In this document: positions 18,179 to 26,076 of the stretch, one piece after another
Position numbering within the stretch: the first letter of the stretch is position 1
Layout: the number at the start of each line of letters is the position of its first letter
Assembly: GCF_900090245.1 (NCBI RefSeq)
Contig: NZ_FMDN01000026.1
Span: 1 to 64,000, forward strand
DNA length: 64,000 nucleotides
Direction of reading: 5' to 3'
DNA from: Micromonospora halophytica
Lineage (GTDB): Bacteria; Actinomycetota; Actinomycetes; Mycobacteriales; Micromonosporaceae
Notes under the pieces: model-generated
Seen by the model: only the letters and a program-made list of their open reading frames with translations
The model's database searches: none
What the model was told of the DNA's origin: nothing
Program-made: the position numbers and the translations under genes

Positions 18179-18384
18179 GACTGCCGCGTGGGGGGCGTAG
18201 GTGGCGTCGAAGGCCAGCGCGACGTCCAGGACTGCCGCCTCTCGATCAGGAGCACGATGAAGGTCAATTTACCGCGTGGTAACGGGAGCGACAACACGGC
18301 AGCCGGACAGGGGTGGCTCCCCTCGGGCGCGGCGGCCGGTGCTGGGCGCGGCACGCGGCGCCTCGCCACCACCGTGGCCCGGGT

Positions 18385-18480
18385 TCAGCCGCCCGGTCGG
18401 CGGCGGTGGGCACGGCTGGTGTCCACCGGGCGGCCGGGGTCGACGTGCCGATGATCCGGTCGGTCCCCTCCAACACGGCA
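18385..18480 (-). pseudogene. duplicated C-terminal tail of a PlsC-type acyltransferase
   Basis: The minus strand encodes RHVDPGRPVDTSRAHRRRPG and then a stop, almost identical to the last residues of the intact plsC at 19647. At the DNA level 18385-18464 and 19647-19724 are clearly related. Upstream of this tail the frame has no acyltransferase sequence. The two copies flank the Ddn-hemerythrin gene as direct repeats. Confidence 0.7.
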
Positions 18481-18533
18481 GCGGACGCGGAACACGTTGC
18501 CCATCGGCGCACGTAGGCATTAGGGTCGATGTC

Positions 18534-18590
18534 GTGACTGCCGGGTCGGCCATGGGCCACGATGAGACAGGGCACCCGGCCGACGCGTGA
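18534..18590 (+). CDS. possible leaderless small ORF (18 residues)
   Basis: A TAGGGT box at 18521-18526 lies 7 nt before a GTG that opens an 18-codon frame (VTAGSAMGHDETGHPADA). A perfect 10-bp hairpin begins 3 nt after the stop. The arrangement looks like a leader peptide or a short transcription unit. There is no homology evidence. Confidence 0.3.
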   Translation: MTAGSAMGHDETGHPADA

Positions 18591-18593
18591 AGC

Positions 18594-18618
18594 CGAGGCG
18601 GGCCCGGAGCCCGCCTCG
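18594..18618. terminator. hairpin after the small ORF
   Basis: A perfect 10-bp stem (18594-18603 with 18609-18618), 5-nt loop, no U-tract. It could terminate or attenuate transcription ahead of the gene at 18786. Confidence 0.5.
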
Positions 18619-18785
18619 CGCGTCCAGGCCCTGCACGCCGGGTGCCGTCGTTCCCGTCGCGCCCCCACTGTCCCCGCGCACCTCGCCGGTGCGACCTTTC
18701 GCGTGATCGTCCGTCGACGTCCGCGTTCTCCGACCCTTCCGCGTCCGCCCTGCGGCGCGCACGTCCGCCTGGAGCTCGTACCCGT

Positions 18786-19619
18786 ATGCCCAATGACGTC
18801 AACACTCGTGTCATCGAGGAGTTCCGCGCCAACGCCGGCCGCGTCGACGGCTGGTCAGACGGCGCCCGTCTGCTGCTGCTCACCACCACCGGGGCGCGCA
18901 CCGGCGCCCCGCACACCACCCCGCTGGGGTATCTGCCCGACGGCGACCGGGTCCTGGTGATCGCCTCCGCCGGAGGCGCGCCGCGCGACCCGCAGTGGTT
19001 CCGCAACCTGCTGGCCGACCCCATGGTCACCGTCGAGGACGGGGTCTTCACCTATCGTGCCCGCGCGGAGGTGCTCGACGCCGCCGACCGGGACCGGGCC
19101 TTCGCCCGGGCCGCCGAGGCCCACCCGGGGTGGGCCGAGTACCAGGACAGGGCGGGGCGTCAGCTGCCGGTGGTGGCGCTGGAGCAGGTGCCCGGTCCGC
19201 CGATCTCGCCGACCGGACCGCCGGGTGCGGCCCTGGTGGCCGTGCACGACGCCTTCCGGCGGGAGCTGGCGCTCATCCGCGACGAGGTCGAACGCTCGGG
19301 GGCGCGGATCGGCGCGCAGCTGCGGGTCAACTGCCTGACGCTGTGCCAGGGGCTGCACGGCCACCACGAGCAGGAGGACACCGGGTTGTTCCCGTGGCTG
19401 GCCGACAACCACCCCGAACTGGCCCCGGTCATGCAGCGGATCGAGGTGGAGCACCGGACGATGGCCGCGCTGCTGCAGCAGTTGCGTACCGTCCTGTCGG
19501 CGCCGAACCCGGACCGGGAGGTGCTGCGCCGGGAGGTGGCGCGGCTGACCGACCAGGTGCTGGCCCACCTGGCCTACGAGGAGGAGCAACTGGCGCCGTT
19601 CCTGGGCATGCCCGCGTGA
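18786..19619 (+). CDS. Ddn-like F420-dependent nitroreductase fused to hemerythrin HHE domain
   Basis: Residues 1-135 resemble the deazaflavin (F420)-dependent nitroreductase/quinone reductase family: LLLLTTTGARTGAPHTTPLGYLPDGDRVLVIASAGG, then PQWFRNLLADPMVTVEDG. After a short linker, residues ~150-277 form a four-helix hemerythrin-like HHE domain with HDAFRRELALIRDE, GLHGHHEQEDTGLFPWL, IEVEHRTM and HLAYEEEQLAPFL supplying the His/Glu iron ligands. One polypeptide would pair F420H2 redox chemistry with a di-iron O2/NO-sensing or storage module. It starts at ATG 18786, with a GGAG stretch about 10 nt before. Confidence 0.82.
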   Translation: MPNDVNTRVIEEFRANAGRVDGWSDGARLLLLTTTGARTGAPHTTPLGYLPDGDRVLVIASAGGAPRDPQWFRNLLADPMVTVEDGVFTYRARAEVLDAADRDRAFARAAEAHPGWAEYQDRAGRQLPVVALEQVPGPPISPTGPPGAALVAVHDAFRRELALIRDEVERSGARIGAQLRVNCLTLCQGLHGHHEQEDTGLFPWLADNHPELAPVMQRIEVEHRTMAALLQQLRTVLSAPNPDREVLRREVARLTDQVLAHLAYEEEQLAPFLGMPA

Positions 19620-19624
19620 CGCCG

Positions 19625-19660
19625 GCCGGGCGGGCGGCCCGACGGGTCAGCCCGCCCGGC
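19625..19660. terminator. convergent hairpin terminator
   Basis: An 11-bp perfect stem (19625-19635 with 19650-19660) lies between the Ddn-hemerythrin gene and the convergent plsC, covering the plsC stop codon. Confidence 0.65.
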
Positions 19661-20420
19661 GGCGGTGCACCCGGCTGGTGTCGACCGGACGCCCGGGATC
19701 GACGTGGCGGGGCCGGTCGGGCTCGTCGAGGCGCAGCGGCACGAGGGTGTCGGTGATCGCGTCGACGATCCGGTCGGTGGCCCGCCGCGCCACGCCGGGG
19801 GTGCCGTGGTGCAGGTCGCGCAGGTAGACCGGGTCACCGAAGCGGACCCGGATCACCGGCCGCCGCAGCAGGGCGCGGGCGATGCCGCGCAGCATGCCCT
19901 TGGGCGCACGGTAGGGGAGCACCTCGTGCGAGCCCCACTGGGCGACCGGGACGATCGGGGCGCCGCAGGCCAGGGCGAGCCGGGCGGTGCCGGTCTTGCC
20001 GCGTTCGGGCCACATGCCCGGGTCCAACCCGATGCGTCCCTCCGGGTAGACGAGCACGACGGAGCCGGCGGCGACGGCCGCGGCGGCGTCGTCGAGGGCC
20101 CGGTGCACGGCGGCGGTGCCCCGGTCGACACGCAGGTGCCCGGCGTGGCGCATGAGCGCGCCCAGGACGGGGGCGCGGAACAGCCCGCCGGTGGCCATGA
20201 ACCGGGGTGCGACGCCGCGGGCGCGGCAGGCGGCGCCGAGGACGATCGGGTCGAACGGGCTGATGTGGTTGGCGGCCAGGATCAGCGGCCCGCCACGCAG
20301 GTGCTCCGGCACGTCGCCGGTGACCTCCAGTCGGGCGAGCAGGGCGACGACGGCGCGGGCGAGGGCCTGGGCGGCTCGCCAGAGCAGCGGCGGTCGCCAC
20401 GGGGAGGTCAGGGTGTCCAT
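19647..20420 (-). CDS. 1-acylglycerol-3-phosphate O-acyltransferase
   Basis: PlsC-type enzyme that acylates lysophosphatidic acid to phosphatidic acid at the membrane. Motifs are NHISPFD (HxxxxD catalytic), a FMATGGLF block, and VYPEGRIG (phosphate-binding EG). 257 residues from ATG 20420, normal for the family. The C terminus has a basic RVHRRR tail, copied in the remnant at 18385. An upstream start at 20498 would add a stretch with no homology and was rejected. Confidence 0.87.
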   Translation of the reverse strand: MDTLTSPWRPPLLWRAAQALARAVVALLARLEVTGDVPEHLRGGPLILAANHISPFDPIVLGAACRARGVAPRFMATGGLFRAPVLGALMRHAGHLRVDRGTAAVHRALDDAAAAVAAGSVVLVYPEGRIGLDPGMWPERGKTGTARLALACGAPIVPVAQWGSHEVLPYRAPKGMLRGIARALLRRPVIRVRFGDPVYLRDLHHGTPGVARRATDRIVDAITDTLVPLRLDEPDRPRHVDPGRPVDTSRVHRRRAG

Positions 20421-20552
20421 CAGGGGTGGATGGTCGCATGCGCGCGCAAGCCGGTGGGGGGCGGCACCGGGTCCACCGGCAGAGGTGATCAGGGTCATTG
20501 GTCCCGGGTCGGCTCGGGCCTCCCGACCCTGCCCATCTTTCTACGACGCGCA

Positions 20553-20577
20553 GTAGTATCTACTACGTCTCGTAGTA
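20553..20577. promoter_or_regulatory. overlapping GTAGTA/TACTAC dyads upstream of cydA
   Basis: Two overlapping inverted repeats share a central half-site: GTAGTA-N2-TACTAC (20553-20566) and TACTACG-N3-CGTAGTA (20561-20577). Two TAGTAT hexamers that could serve as -10 boxes sit inside them. The half-sites resemble BlaI/MecI-type TACTACA...TGTAGTA operators. No Rex-type TTGTG...CACAA site was seen. Confidence 0.6.
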
Positions 20578-20598
20578 TGAACATCTGGAGGGTTACCG

Positions 20599-22014
20599 GT
20601 GGACGCGTTGGACGTCGCCCGCTGGCAGTTCGGTGTCACCACCGTCTACCACTTCCTTTTCGTGCCCCTGACCATCGGGCTGTCGATCCTGGTGGCGATC
20701 CTGCAAACCCTGTGGCACCGCACCGGCAACGAGCGCTACCTCAAGCTCACCAAGTTCTACGGCAAGCTCTTCCTGATCAACTTCGCGATGGGCGTGGTCA
20801 CCGGCATCGTGCAGGAATTCCAGTTCGGCATGAACTGGAGCGACTACTCCCGCTTCGTCGGCGACATCTTCGGCGCACCCCTGGCCATCGAGGCCCTGGT
20901 CGCGTTCTTCCTGGAATCGACCTTCATCGGCCTGTGGATCTTCGGCTGGGACCGGCTGCCCAAGCGGCTGCACCTGGCCAGCATCTGGGCCGCCGCGATC
21001 GGCACCAACCTCAGCGCGTACTTCATCCTCGCCGCGAACTCGTTCATGCAGAACCCCGTCGGCTACACCATCAACCCGGAGACCGGCCGGGCGGAACTGA
21101 CCGACTTCGTCGCCGTGCTCACCAACAAGGTCGCGCTGATCACCTTCCCGCACACCCTCGCCGGCTCGTTCCTGGTCGCCGGCTCACTGGTCGTCACCGT
21201 CGGCCTCTGGCACGTCATGCGCAACCGCGACAGCGCCGACACCGGCGCCTACCGCTTCGCCACGAAGTTCGGCGCCTGGGTGGTGCTCGTCTCCGCCGCC
21301 CTGGTGACGATCACCGGCGACATCCAAGGCAAGATCATGACGCAGGTGCAGCCGATGAAGATGGCCGCCGCCGAAGGCCTCTACACCACCGAGAGCCCCG
21401 CCTCGTTCTCCGTACTCACCATCGGCAGCCTCGACGGCAGCCGCGAGATCTTCGCCATCAAGATCCCGTACCTGCTGTCGTACCTGGGCACCGGCGACCC
21501 CGACGGCACCGTCCAGGGCATCAACGACCTGCAGGCCCAGTACGCCAGCCAGTACGGCGCCGGCAGCTACACCCCGATCATCCCGGTCACCTACTGGAGC
21601 TTCCGCTTCATGATCGGCTTCGGGATGGCCGCCGCCGCGATCGCCCTGCTCGTCCTCTGGACCCAACGCAAGGGCCGCACCCCCACCAGCCGATGGCTGC
21701 TACGCGCCGGCCTGATCCTGCCCGTACTGCCGCTGCTGGCCAACTCCTTCGGCTGGATCTTCACCGAGATGGGCCGCCAACCCTGGATCGTCTTCGGCGA
21801 GATGCTCACCCGCGACGGCGTCTCCCGCAGCGTCTCCCTGACCGAGGTCCTCACCTCCTTCACCGCCTTCACCCTCATCTACGCCGCCCTCGCCGTCATC
21901 GAGTTCAAACTGCTCGTCCGCTACGCCAAGGCCGGCGTCCCCGACCTCACCCCCACCGCCGAACCCGACGACACCGACGACGACGCCGAGCGCCCGCTCG
22001 CCTTCGCCTACTGA
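20599..22014 (+). CDS. cydA: cytochrome bd oxidase subunit I
   Basis: Quinol:O2 oxidoreductase subunit in the cytoplasmic membrane, 471 residues with about nine helices. The N-terminal heme-ligand region reads VYHFLFVPLTIGLS. A MNWSDYSRFVGDIFGAPLAIE helix and a short Q-loop follow, with MGRQPWIVFGEM near the C-terminal part. The short loop places it in the Firmicute/actinobacterial subgroup rather than the E. coli long-loop type. GTG start with GGAGGG 7 nt upstream. It is followed after 14 nt by cydB. The dyads upstream suggest tight repression under normal aeration. Confidence 0.97.
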   Translation: MDALDVARWQFGVTTVYHFLFVPLTIGLSILVAILQTLWHRTGNERYLKLTKFYGKLFLINFAMGVVTGIVQEFQFGMNWSDYSRFVGDIFGAPLAIEALVAFFLESTFIGLWIFGWDRLPKRLHLASIWAAAIGTNLSAYFILAANSFMQNPVGYTINPETGRAELTDFVAVLTNKVALITFPHTLAGSFLVAGSLVVTVGLWHVMRNRDSADTGAYRFATKFGAWVVLVSAALVTITGDIQGKIMTQVQPMKMAAAEGLYTTESPASFSVLTIGSLDGSREIFAIKIPYLLSYLGTGDPDGTVQGINDLQAQYASQYGAGSYTPIIPVTYWSFRFMIGFGMAAAAIALLVLWTQRKGRTPTSRWLLRAGLILPVLPLLANSFGWIFTEMGRQPWIVFGEMLTRDGVSRSVSLTEVLTSFTAFTLIYAALAVIEFKLLVRYAKAGVPDLTPTAEPDDTDDDAERPLAFAY

Positions 22015-22028
22015 TCCCGGAGCCCACC

Positions 22029-23027
22029 GTGGAACTGACCACCATCTGGTTTCTCCTCGTCGCCGTGCTCTTCACCGGCTACTTCATCCTCGAAGGCTTC
22101 GACTTCGGCGTCGGCATGCTGCTGCCCGTCCTCGGCCGCGACGACCGGGAACGTCGCGTCCTGATCAACACCATCGGCCCGGTCTGGGACGGCAACGAGG
22201 TCTGGCTGATCACCGCCGGCGGCGCCATGTTCGCCGCCTTCCCCGAGTGGTACGCCACCCTCTTCTCCGGCTTCTACCTGCCGCTGCTGCTGATCCTGCT
22301 CGCCCTGATCGCCCGGGGCGTCGCCTTCGAGTACCGCCACAAGCGCCCCGAGGCGTCCTGGAAACGCCGCTGGGACGCGGCCATCTTCTGGGGCTCGCTG
22401 CTGCCGGCGATCCTGTGGGGCGTCGCCTTCGCCAACATCCTGCGCGGCGTGCCGCTGGACGCCGACCACGAGTACGTCGGCGGCCTGCTCGACCTGCTGC
22501 ACCCGTACGCCCTGCTCGGCGGCGTGACCACCGCGGCGCTGTTCCTCACCCACGGCGCGGTGTTCATCGCCCTGAAGACCACCGGCGAGGTCCGCGACCG
22601 CGCCGGAGCCCTCGCCGTCAAGCTCGGCCTCGGCGCCGCCGTGGCCGCGGTGGCGTTCCTGACCTGGACCCTGAGCATCCGCTCCAGCGCCGCCGCCGTG
22701 GTGCTCGCCGTCGGCGCGGCGCTGGCCCTGCTCGGCGGACTCGCCGCCGCCCGGGCCCGCCGCGAAGGCTGGGCGTTCACCGGCACCGCCGTCGCCATCG
22801 CCCTGGCCGTGGCGACCCTGTTCGCGGCGCTGTTCCCCAACGTGCTGCCCTCGACCCTCGACCCGGCCGGCACCCTGACCGCCACCAACGCCGCCTCCAC
22901 CCCCTACACCCTGAAGATCATGACCTGGGTGGCGGTGGTCTTCACCCCCATCGTGCTGGCCTACCAGGGCTGGACCTACTGGGTGTTCCGCAAGCGGATC
23001 GGGGTAGTGAACATCCCACAACACTGA
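22029..23027 (+). CDS. cydB: cytochrome bd oxidase subunit II
   Basis: 332 residues with eight or nine membrane segments. Conserved N-terminal FILEGFDFGVGMLLP and GPVWDGNEVWLI are the diagnostic CydB motifs. It heterodimerises with CydA to form the bd-type terminal oxidase, which supports respiration at low oxygen and resists NO and H2S. GTG start 14 nt after the cydA stop, with CGGAG close upstream. No cydCD ABC exporter follows; the unit ends at a strong hairpin. Confidence 0.96.
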   Translation: MELTTIWFLLVAVLFTGYFILEGFDFGVGMLLPVLGRDDRERRVLINTIGPVWDGNEVWLITAGGAMFAAFPEWYATLFSGFYLPLLLILLALIARGVAFEYRHKRPEASWKRRWDAAIFWGSLLPAILWGVAFANILRGVPLDADHEYVGGLLDLLHPYALLGGVTTAALFLTHGAVFIALKTTGEVRDRAGALAVKLGLGAAVAAVAFLTWTLSIRSSAAAVVLAVGAALALLGGLAAARARREGWAFTGTAVAIALAVATLFAALFPNVLPSTLDPAGTLTATNAASTPYTLKIMTWVAVVFTPIVLAYQGWTYWVFRKRIGVVNIPQH

Positions 23028-23048
23028 AGACCTGCGGGGGCGCGGGAC

Positions 23049-23083
23049 GCGGGGCCGGTGCGAGGGGGTCGCACCGGCCCCGC
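23049..23083. terminator. terminator after cydB
   Basis: A perfect 15-bp stem (23049-23063 with 23069-23083) with a GGGGG loop, 21 nt after the cydB stop. No U-tract, as is common in actinobacteria. Confidence 0.8.
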
Positions 23084-23148
23084 GGCACGTCCCCACCCCG
23101 GGGGAAAACCCGCCGCGCCCGCCACGACCCGCGCACTATCGTGGCCCG

Positions 23149-24324
23149 ATGCCCGTCACCGTCCGCGAACTCACCGACGCCGAACTCACCGACGCCTGGC
23201 AACTCGGCCGACTGGCCTTCGGCTCCGACCCGCAACCCCCACCCGCCGCCACCGCACCCCGCGCCGGCCTGACCCGCTACGGCGCCTTCGACGACACCGG
23301 CCGGCTGCTCGGCAAAGCCGTCGACCTGCACCACGACCAGTGGTGGGCCGGCCGCCCCGTCGCCGCCGCCGACGTCGCCGGAGTCGCCGTCGCCCCCGAG
23401 GCACGCGGCCGGGGCATCGCCCGCGCCCTGCTGCGCGCCCTGCTGCGCGACGCCCACGACCGCGGCGCCGCCGTCAGCGCGCTGTTCCCCACCGTCAGCG
23501 CCCCCTACCGCGCCTGCGGCTGGGAGGTCGCCGGCACGCTGCGCACCGTCGCCCTGCCCACCGCCACACTGCCCCGGCACCGGCGCGCCGACCACCTGAG
23601 CGTCCGCGCCGGCGGCCCCGCCGACCTCACCGCAGTCGCCGACCTCTACGAACAGACCGCCCGGCACCGCTGCGGCATGCTGACCCGACGCGGACCGCTC
23701 TTCGCCACCGACGACCTGCCCTACGACGGGCTCACCCTCGTCGAGGACCACGGACGGCTCGTCGGCTACGCCGGCTGGCAACGCGGCCGTGGCTACGGAC
23801 ACGACAGCGTCCTCACCGTCGACGACGTCCTGGCCACCACCGCCGACGCCGCGCGGGAACTCGTCGCAGTCCTCGCCAGCTGGCACAGCGTCGCCCCCAC
23901 CCTGCGCCTGACCCTGCTGCCCGGCGACGCCCTCGCCGCCACGCTGCCCCTGGAAAGCACCCGCGAACACGACCAGGACACCTGGATGCACCGCCCCGTC
24001 GACGTCACCCGCGCCGTACGCGACCGCGGCTGGCCACCCCACGTACGCGGCAGCGTCACCTTCACCCTCGACGACCCGCTCGCCGACTGGAACACCGGCA
24101 CCTGGCAACTCGACATCGCCGACGGCACCGCCGAACTACGCCGCACCGACACCGACGCCGACCTGCACCTGAGCGTGCGCGGCTTCGCCCTGCTCTACAC
24201 CGGCGCCACCACAGCGGCCGCCGCCGCCCACGCCGGCCTGCTGCACCACCCGACCGGCACCCCACCCCACGCCCTGGACCTGCTCGCCGCCGGGGGACCG
24301 GCCCACCTGCACGACTACTTCTGA
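23149..24324 (+). CDS. Eis-like GNAT acetyltransferase
   Basis: The 391-residue, two-GNAT plus sterol-carrier-like layout matches the enhanced-intracellular-survival family. The acetyl-CoA site VAPEARGRGIARALLRALL is in the first GNAT at about residues 83-101, a second GNAT-like half runs to about 280, and the C-terminal SCP2-like domain ends in the free carboxylate DYF used as general base in Eis. Mycobacterial Eis acetylates aminoglycosides and proteins. The substrate here is untested. Start ATG 23149, with no strong ribosome-binding site. Confidence 0.85.
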   Translation: MPVTVRELTDAELTDAWQLGRLAFGSDPQPPPAATAPRAGLTRYGAFDDTGRLLGKAVDLHHDQWWAGRPVAAADVAGVAVAPEARGRGIARALLRALLRDAHDRGAAVSALFPTVSAPYRACGWEVAGTLRTVALPTATLPRHRRADHLSVRAGGPADLTAVADLYEQTARHRCGMLTRRGPLFATDDLPYDGLTLVEDHGRLVGYAGWQRGRGYGHDSVLTVDDVLATTADAARELVAVLASWHSVAPTLRLTLLPGDALAATLPLESTREHDQDTWMHRPVDVTRAVRDRGWPPHVRGSVTFTLDDPLADWNTGTWQLDIADGTAELRRTDTDADLHLSVRGFALLYTGATTAAAAAHAGLLHHPTGTPPHALDLLAAGGPAHLHDYF

Positions 24325-24330
24325 CCGGCC

Positions 24331-24365
24331 CGCGTGCCGTGGCGCTTCCTACGCCACGGCACGCG
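24331..24365. terminator. bidirectional terminator between convergent genes
   Basis: A perfect 14-bp stem (24331-24344 with 24352-24365) with a 7-nt loop sits between the convergent stops at 24324 and 24372. Confidence 0.8.
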
Positions 24366-24371
24366 CCCCGC

Positions 24372-25058
24372 TCAGCGGGCGTCGCGCAACTCCGCCAGCC
24401 GCGCCTCGATCTCCGCGAGCTCCGCACGCAGCTTCTCCGCCTGCTGCTCCGCCTCCGCCCGCTCCGCGGCCAGGATCTGCTCCACCGCCTCCTGCACCCC
24501 CGGCACGTCCACCAACGCCACCATCCGCAACGCCTCCACCGGCTTCACCACGTACGGCTTCGCCAGCGCCTTCGCACCCTGCTGCGCCGCCACCGTCCAC
24601 TCACCCTCGGCGTAGGCGAGAGTCACCGTCAGACCCGCCGGGCTCTTCGGCCGGGCCACCTTCACCGCCCGCCGGGCCGCCGGCTTCGCCTCCACCTGCT
24701 GCTCCACCGTCGGCTCCTCCCGCCGCGACGCCGGCACCCGCGGCGTGTCCAACACGAACTCCGGCTCTGCCGTCACCGCCGGCTCGACCTGCGGCTCCGG
24801 CCTCGACTCCGCCACCTTGCGCCCCGCGCCCTTCGGCGCGATCGCCACATCACCGGGGGAGAAGGGCAACTCGTCGCGACCGAACCGCACCACCACGAAC
24901 TCCTCGGACACCGCCGGATCGGTCAACTCCACCACCTGGCCCACCTGCCCGGCGACCTGCCCCGCCGACGCCGTGAACACCACCTTGGGCTTGCGGCCCG
25001 CCGCCAACGCCTCCCGGATGCCCTGCACCTCGTCATCGGACAAACCCTGGCCCGCCAT
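24372..25058 (-). CDS. conserved actinobacterial hypothetical protein with coiled coil
   Basis: 228 residues. The N-terminal ~80 residues (LSDDEVQGIREALAAGRKPKVVF ... EFVVVRFGRDELPFSP) are well ordered and typical of a conserved actinobacterial protein; I believe the family may be DUF6319, but this is from memory. A Pro/Glu-rich linker follows, then a region with TVTLAYAEGEWTVAAQQGAK and a C-terminal coiled coil rich in Ala/Glu (QILAAERAEAEQQAEKL). Function unknown. Start ATG 25058; the upstream in-frame extension is non-homologous. Confidence 0.7.
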   Translation of the reverse strand: MAGQGLSDDEVQGIREALAAGRKPKVVFTASAGQVAGQVGQVVELTDPAVSEEFVVVRFGRDELPFSPGDVAIAPKGAGRKVAESRPEPQVEPAVTAEPEFVLDTPRVPASRREEPTVEQQVEAKPAARRAVKVARPKSPAGLTVTLAYAEGEWTVAAQQGAKALAKPYVVKPVEALRMVALVDVPGVQEAVEQILAAERAEAEQQAEKLRAELAEIEARLAELRDAR

Positions 25059-25125
25059 CACAGCCCTCTCCCGTACACGTGTCTGATTCCGCCCTTGATA
25101 CCAGCCGGCACCGACAGAGAAAAGA

Positions 25126-25587
25126 TCAACCCCCGAGCGCCCGCAACGCCTGATCCGCATGAGCATTCATGTCCAGCTCACTGTGGACCACCGCCAGCAC
25201 CCGCCGATCCTGACCGATCACGAACGTCATCCGCCGTGTGCTCAACGGCCCCAACGGCAACCGCCGCCGCACCCCGAACACCCCCGCCACCCGCCCGTCG
25301 ACATCCGACAGCAGCGGATAGTCGAACCCGTGCCGCCGGGAGAACTCCGCCTGCCGCCGCACCGCATCCCGGCTGATCCCCACCCGCTGCGCACCCACCG
25401 CCGCGAACTCCGCCGCCAGATCCCGAAAGTGACAACTCTCCGCCGTACACCCCCGCGTCATCGCCGCCGGATAGAAGAACAACACCACCGGACCGACCGC
25501 CAGGAACTCCGACAACCGCCGCGACGCACCCGTCTCGTCCGGCAACTCGAAATCGTCGACCAGGTCACCGACGCCCACACCACCCAC
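25126..25587 (-). CDS. PrxQ/BCP-type peroxiredoxin
   Basis: Thiol peroxidase of 153 residues. GCTAESC carries the peroxidatic C47 and, five residues on, the resolving C52 of the PrxQ class. Other family motifs are FELPDETGASRRLSEF, VVLFFYPAAMTRGC and RMTFVIGQDRRVLAVV. It reduces H2O2 and organic peroxides with thioredoxin. The GTG at 25587 is chosen from three clustered GTGs because GGAGG lies 6 nt upstream of it. Confidence 0.88.
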   Translation of the reverse strand: MGGVGVGDLVDDFELPDETGASRRLSEFLAVGPVVLFFYPAAMTRGCTAESCHFRDLAAEFAAVGAQRVGISRDAVRRQAEFSRRHGFDYPLLSDVDGRVAGVFGVRRRLPLGPLSTRRMTFVIGQDRRVLAVVHSELDMNAHADQALRALGG

Positions 25588-25674
25588 CACACACCTCCAC
25601 CTCGACCCACCGACGCCAGAGCCTAGGTCACCCCACACCGCCGCCACCTCAGCGACAAAACCCACCACGACGAC

Positions 25675-25703
25675 GGCGGGGGCGCCGCACCGACGCCCCC
25701 GCC
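25675..25703. terminator. terminator after the DksA/TraR-like gene
   Basis: A perfect 10-bp stem (25675-25684 with 25694-25703) with a 9-nt loop, 5 nt downstream of the stop of the minus-strand gene. Confidence 0.75.
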
Positions 25704-25708
25704 TCACC

Positions 25709-26029
25709 TCAACGACCCCGCCGGCTCTGACACGGCACGCAGAACCGGGCGTGCGGCAGCACCTCCAACCGCTCCCGCGGCATCGGCGCGGCACACCCCT
25801 CACACACCCCGTACCGCCCCTCGGCCAGCCGCGTCAACGCCCCGGTGATCTGCTCCAGACTCCGCCGCGTCGCCGCCACCAGCGCCGCCTGCGTGTCCAC
25901 CTCACCCGGGTCGCCGGTGTCCGCGGTCAGCTGCGTCAACCGCGCCGTCTGCTCCTCGAACTGCGCCGTCAGCGCAGCCCGCACACCACGCAACCAACGG
26001 TCGTCGGCGACATCGACATCAGTGCCCAT
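25709..26029 (-). CDS. DksA/TraR-type C4 zinc-finger protein
   Basis: 106 residues. An N-terminal helical hairpin (RAALTAQFEEQTARLTQLTA ... DTQAALVAATRRSLEQ) is followed by LTRLAEGRYGVCEGCAAPMPRERLEVLPHARFCVPCQ, a four-Cys zinc finger (CxxC-x17-CxxC). Small DksA-like proteins bind the RNA polymerase secondary channel. The ATG at 26029 has GGAG 6 nt upstream; ATG 26032 is too close to it. An intrinsic-terminator-like structure with a T-tract lies immediately before the ribosome-binding site, implying attenuation. Confidence 0.85.
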   Translation of the reverse strand: MGTDVDVADDRWLRGVRAALTAQFEEQTARLTQLTADTGDPGEVDTQAALVAATRRSLEQITGALTRLAEGRYGVCEGCAAPMPRERLEVLPHARFCVPCQSRRGR

Positions 26030-26041
26030 CATCGTCTCCCG

Positions 26042-26076
26042 AAAAAGAAAAAAGGCCGAAGCTCGTAAGCTCCGCC
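26042..26076 (-). promoter_or_regulatory. intrinsic terminator/attenuator before the DksA-like gene
   Basis: On the minus strand a hairpin of about 9 bp with one bulge and a UACG tetraloop (26054-26076) is followed directly by TTTTTTCTTTTT (26042-26053) and then the ribosome-binding site. This is one of the few U-tract terminators in the window, and it is placed inside the leader of a gene. It would switch off transcription unless antitermination occurs. Confidence 0.65.

Noticed and set aside
20500..20598. Rex-type operator before cydAB
   Set aside because: No TTGTG-N6-CACAA-like sequence is present; the only dyads are GTAGTA/TACTAC.
19665..22028. Upstream extension of the cydB frame
   Set aside because: It runs through plsC and cydA in the wrong frame; cydB has a good start at 22029 next to its ribosome-binding site.
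23058..25376. 770-codon plus-strand frame rich in Arg, Pro and His
   Set aside because: It is a frame shadow of the Eis-like gene and its convergent neighbour.
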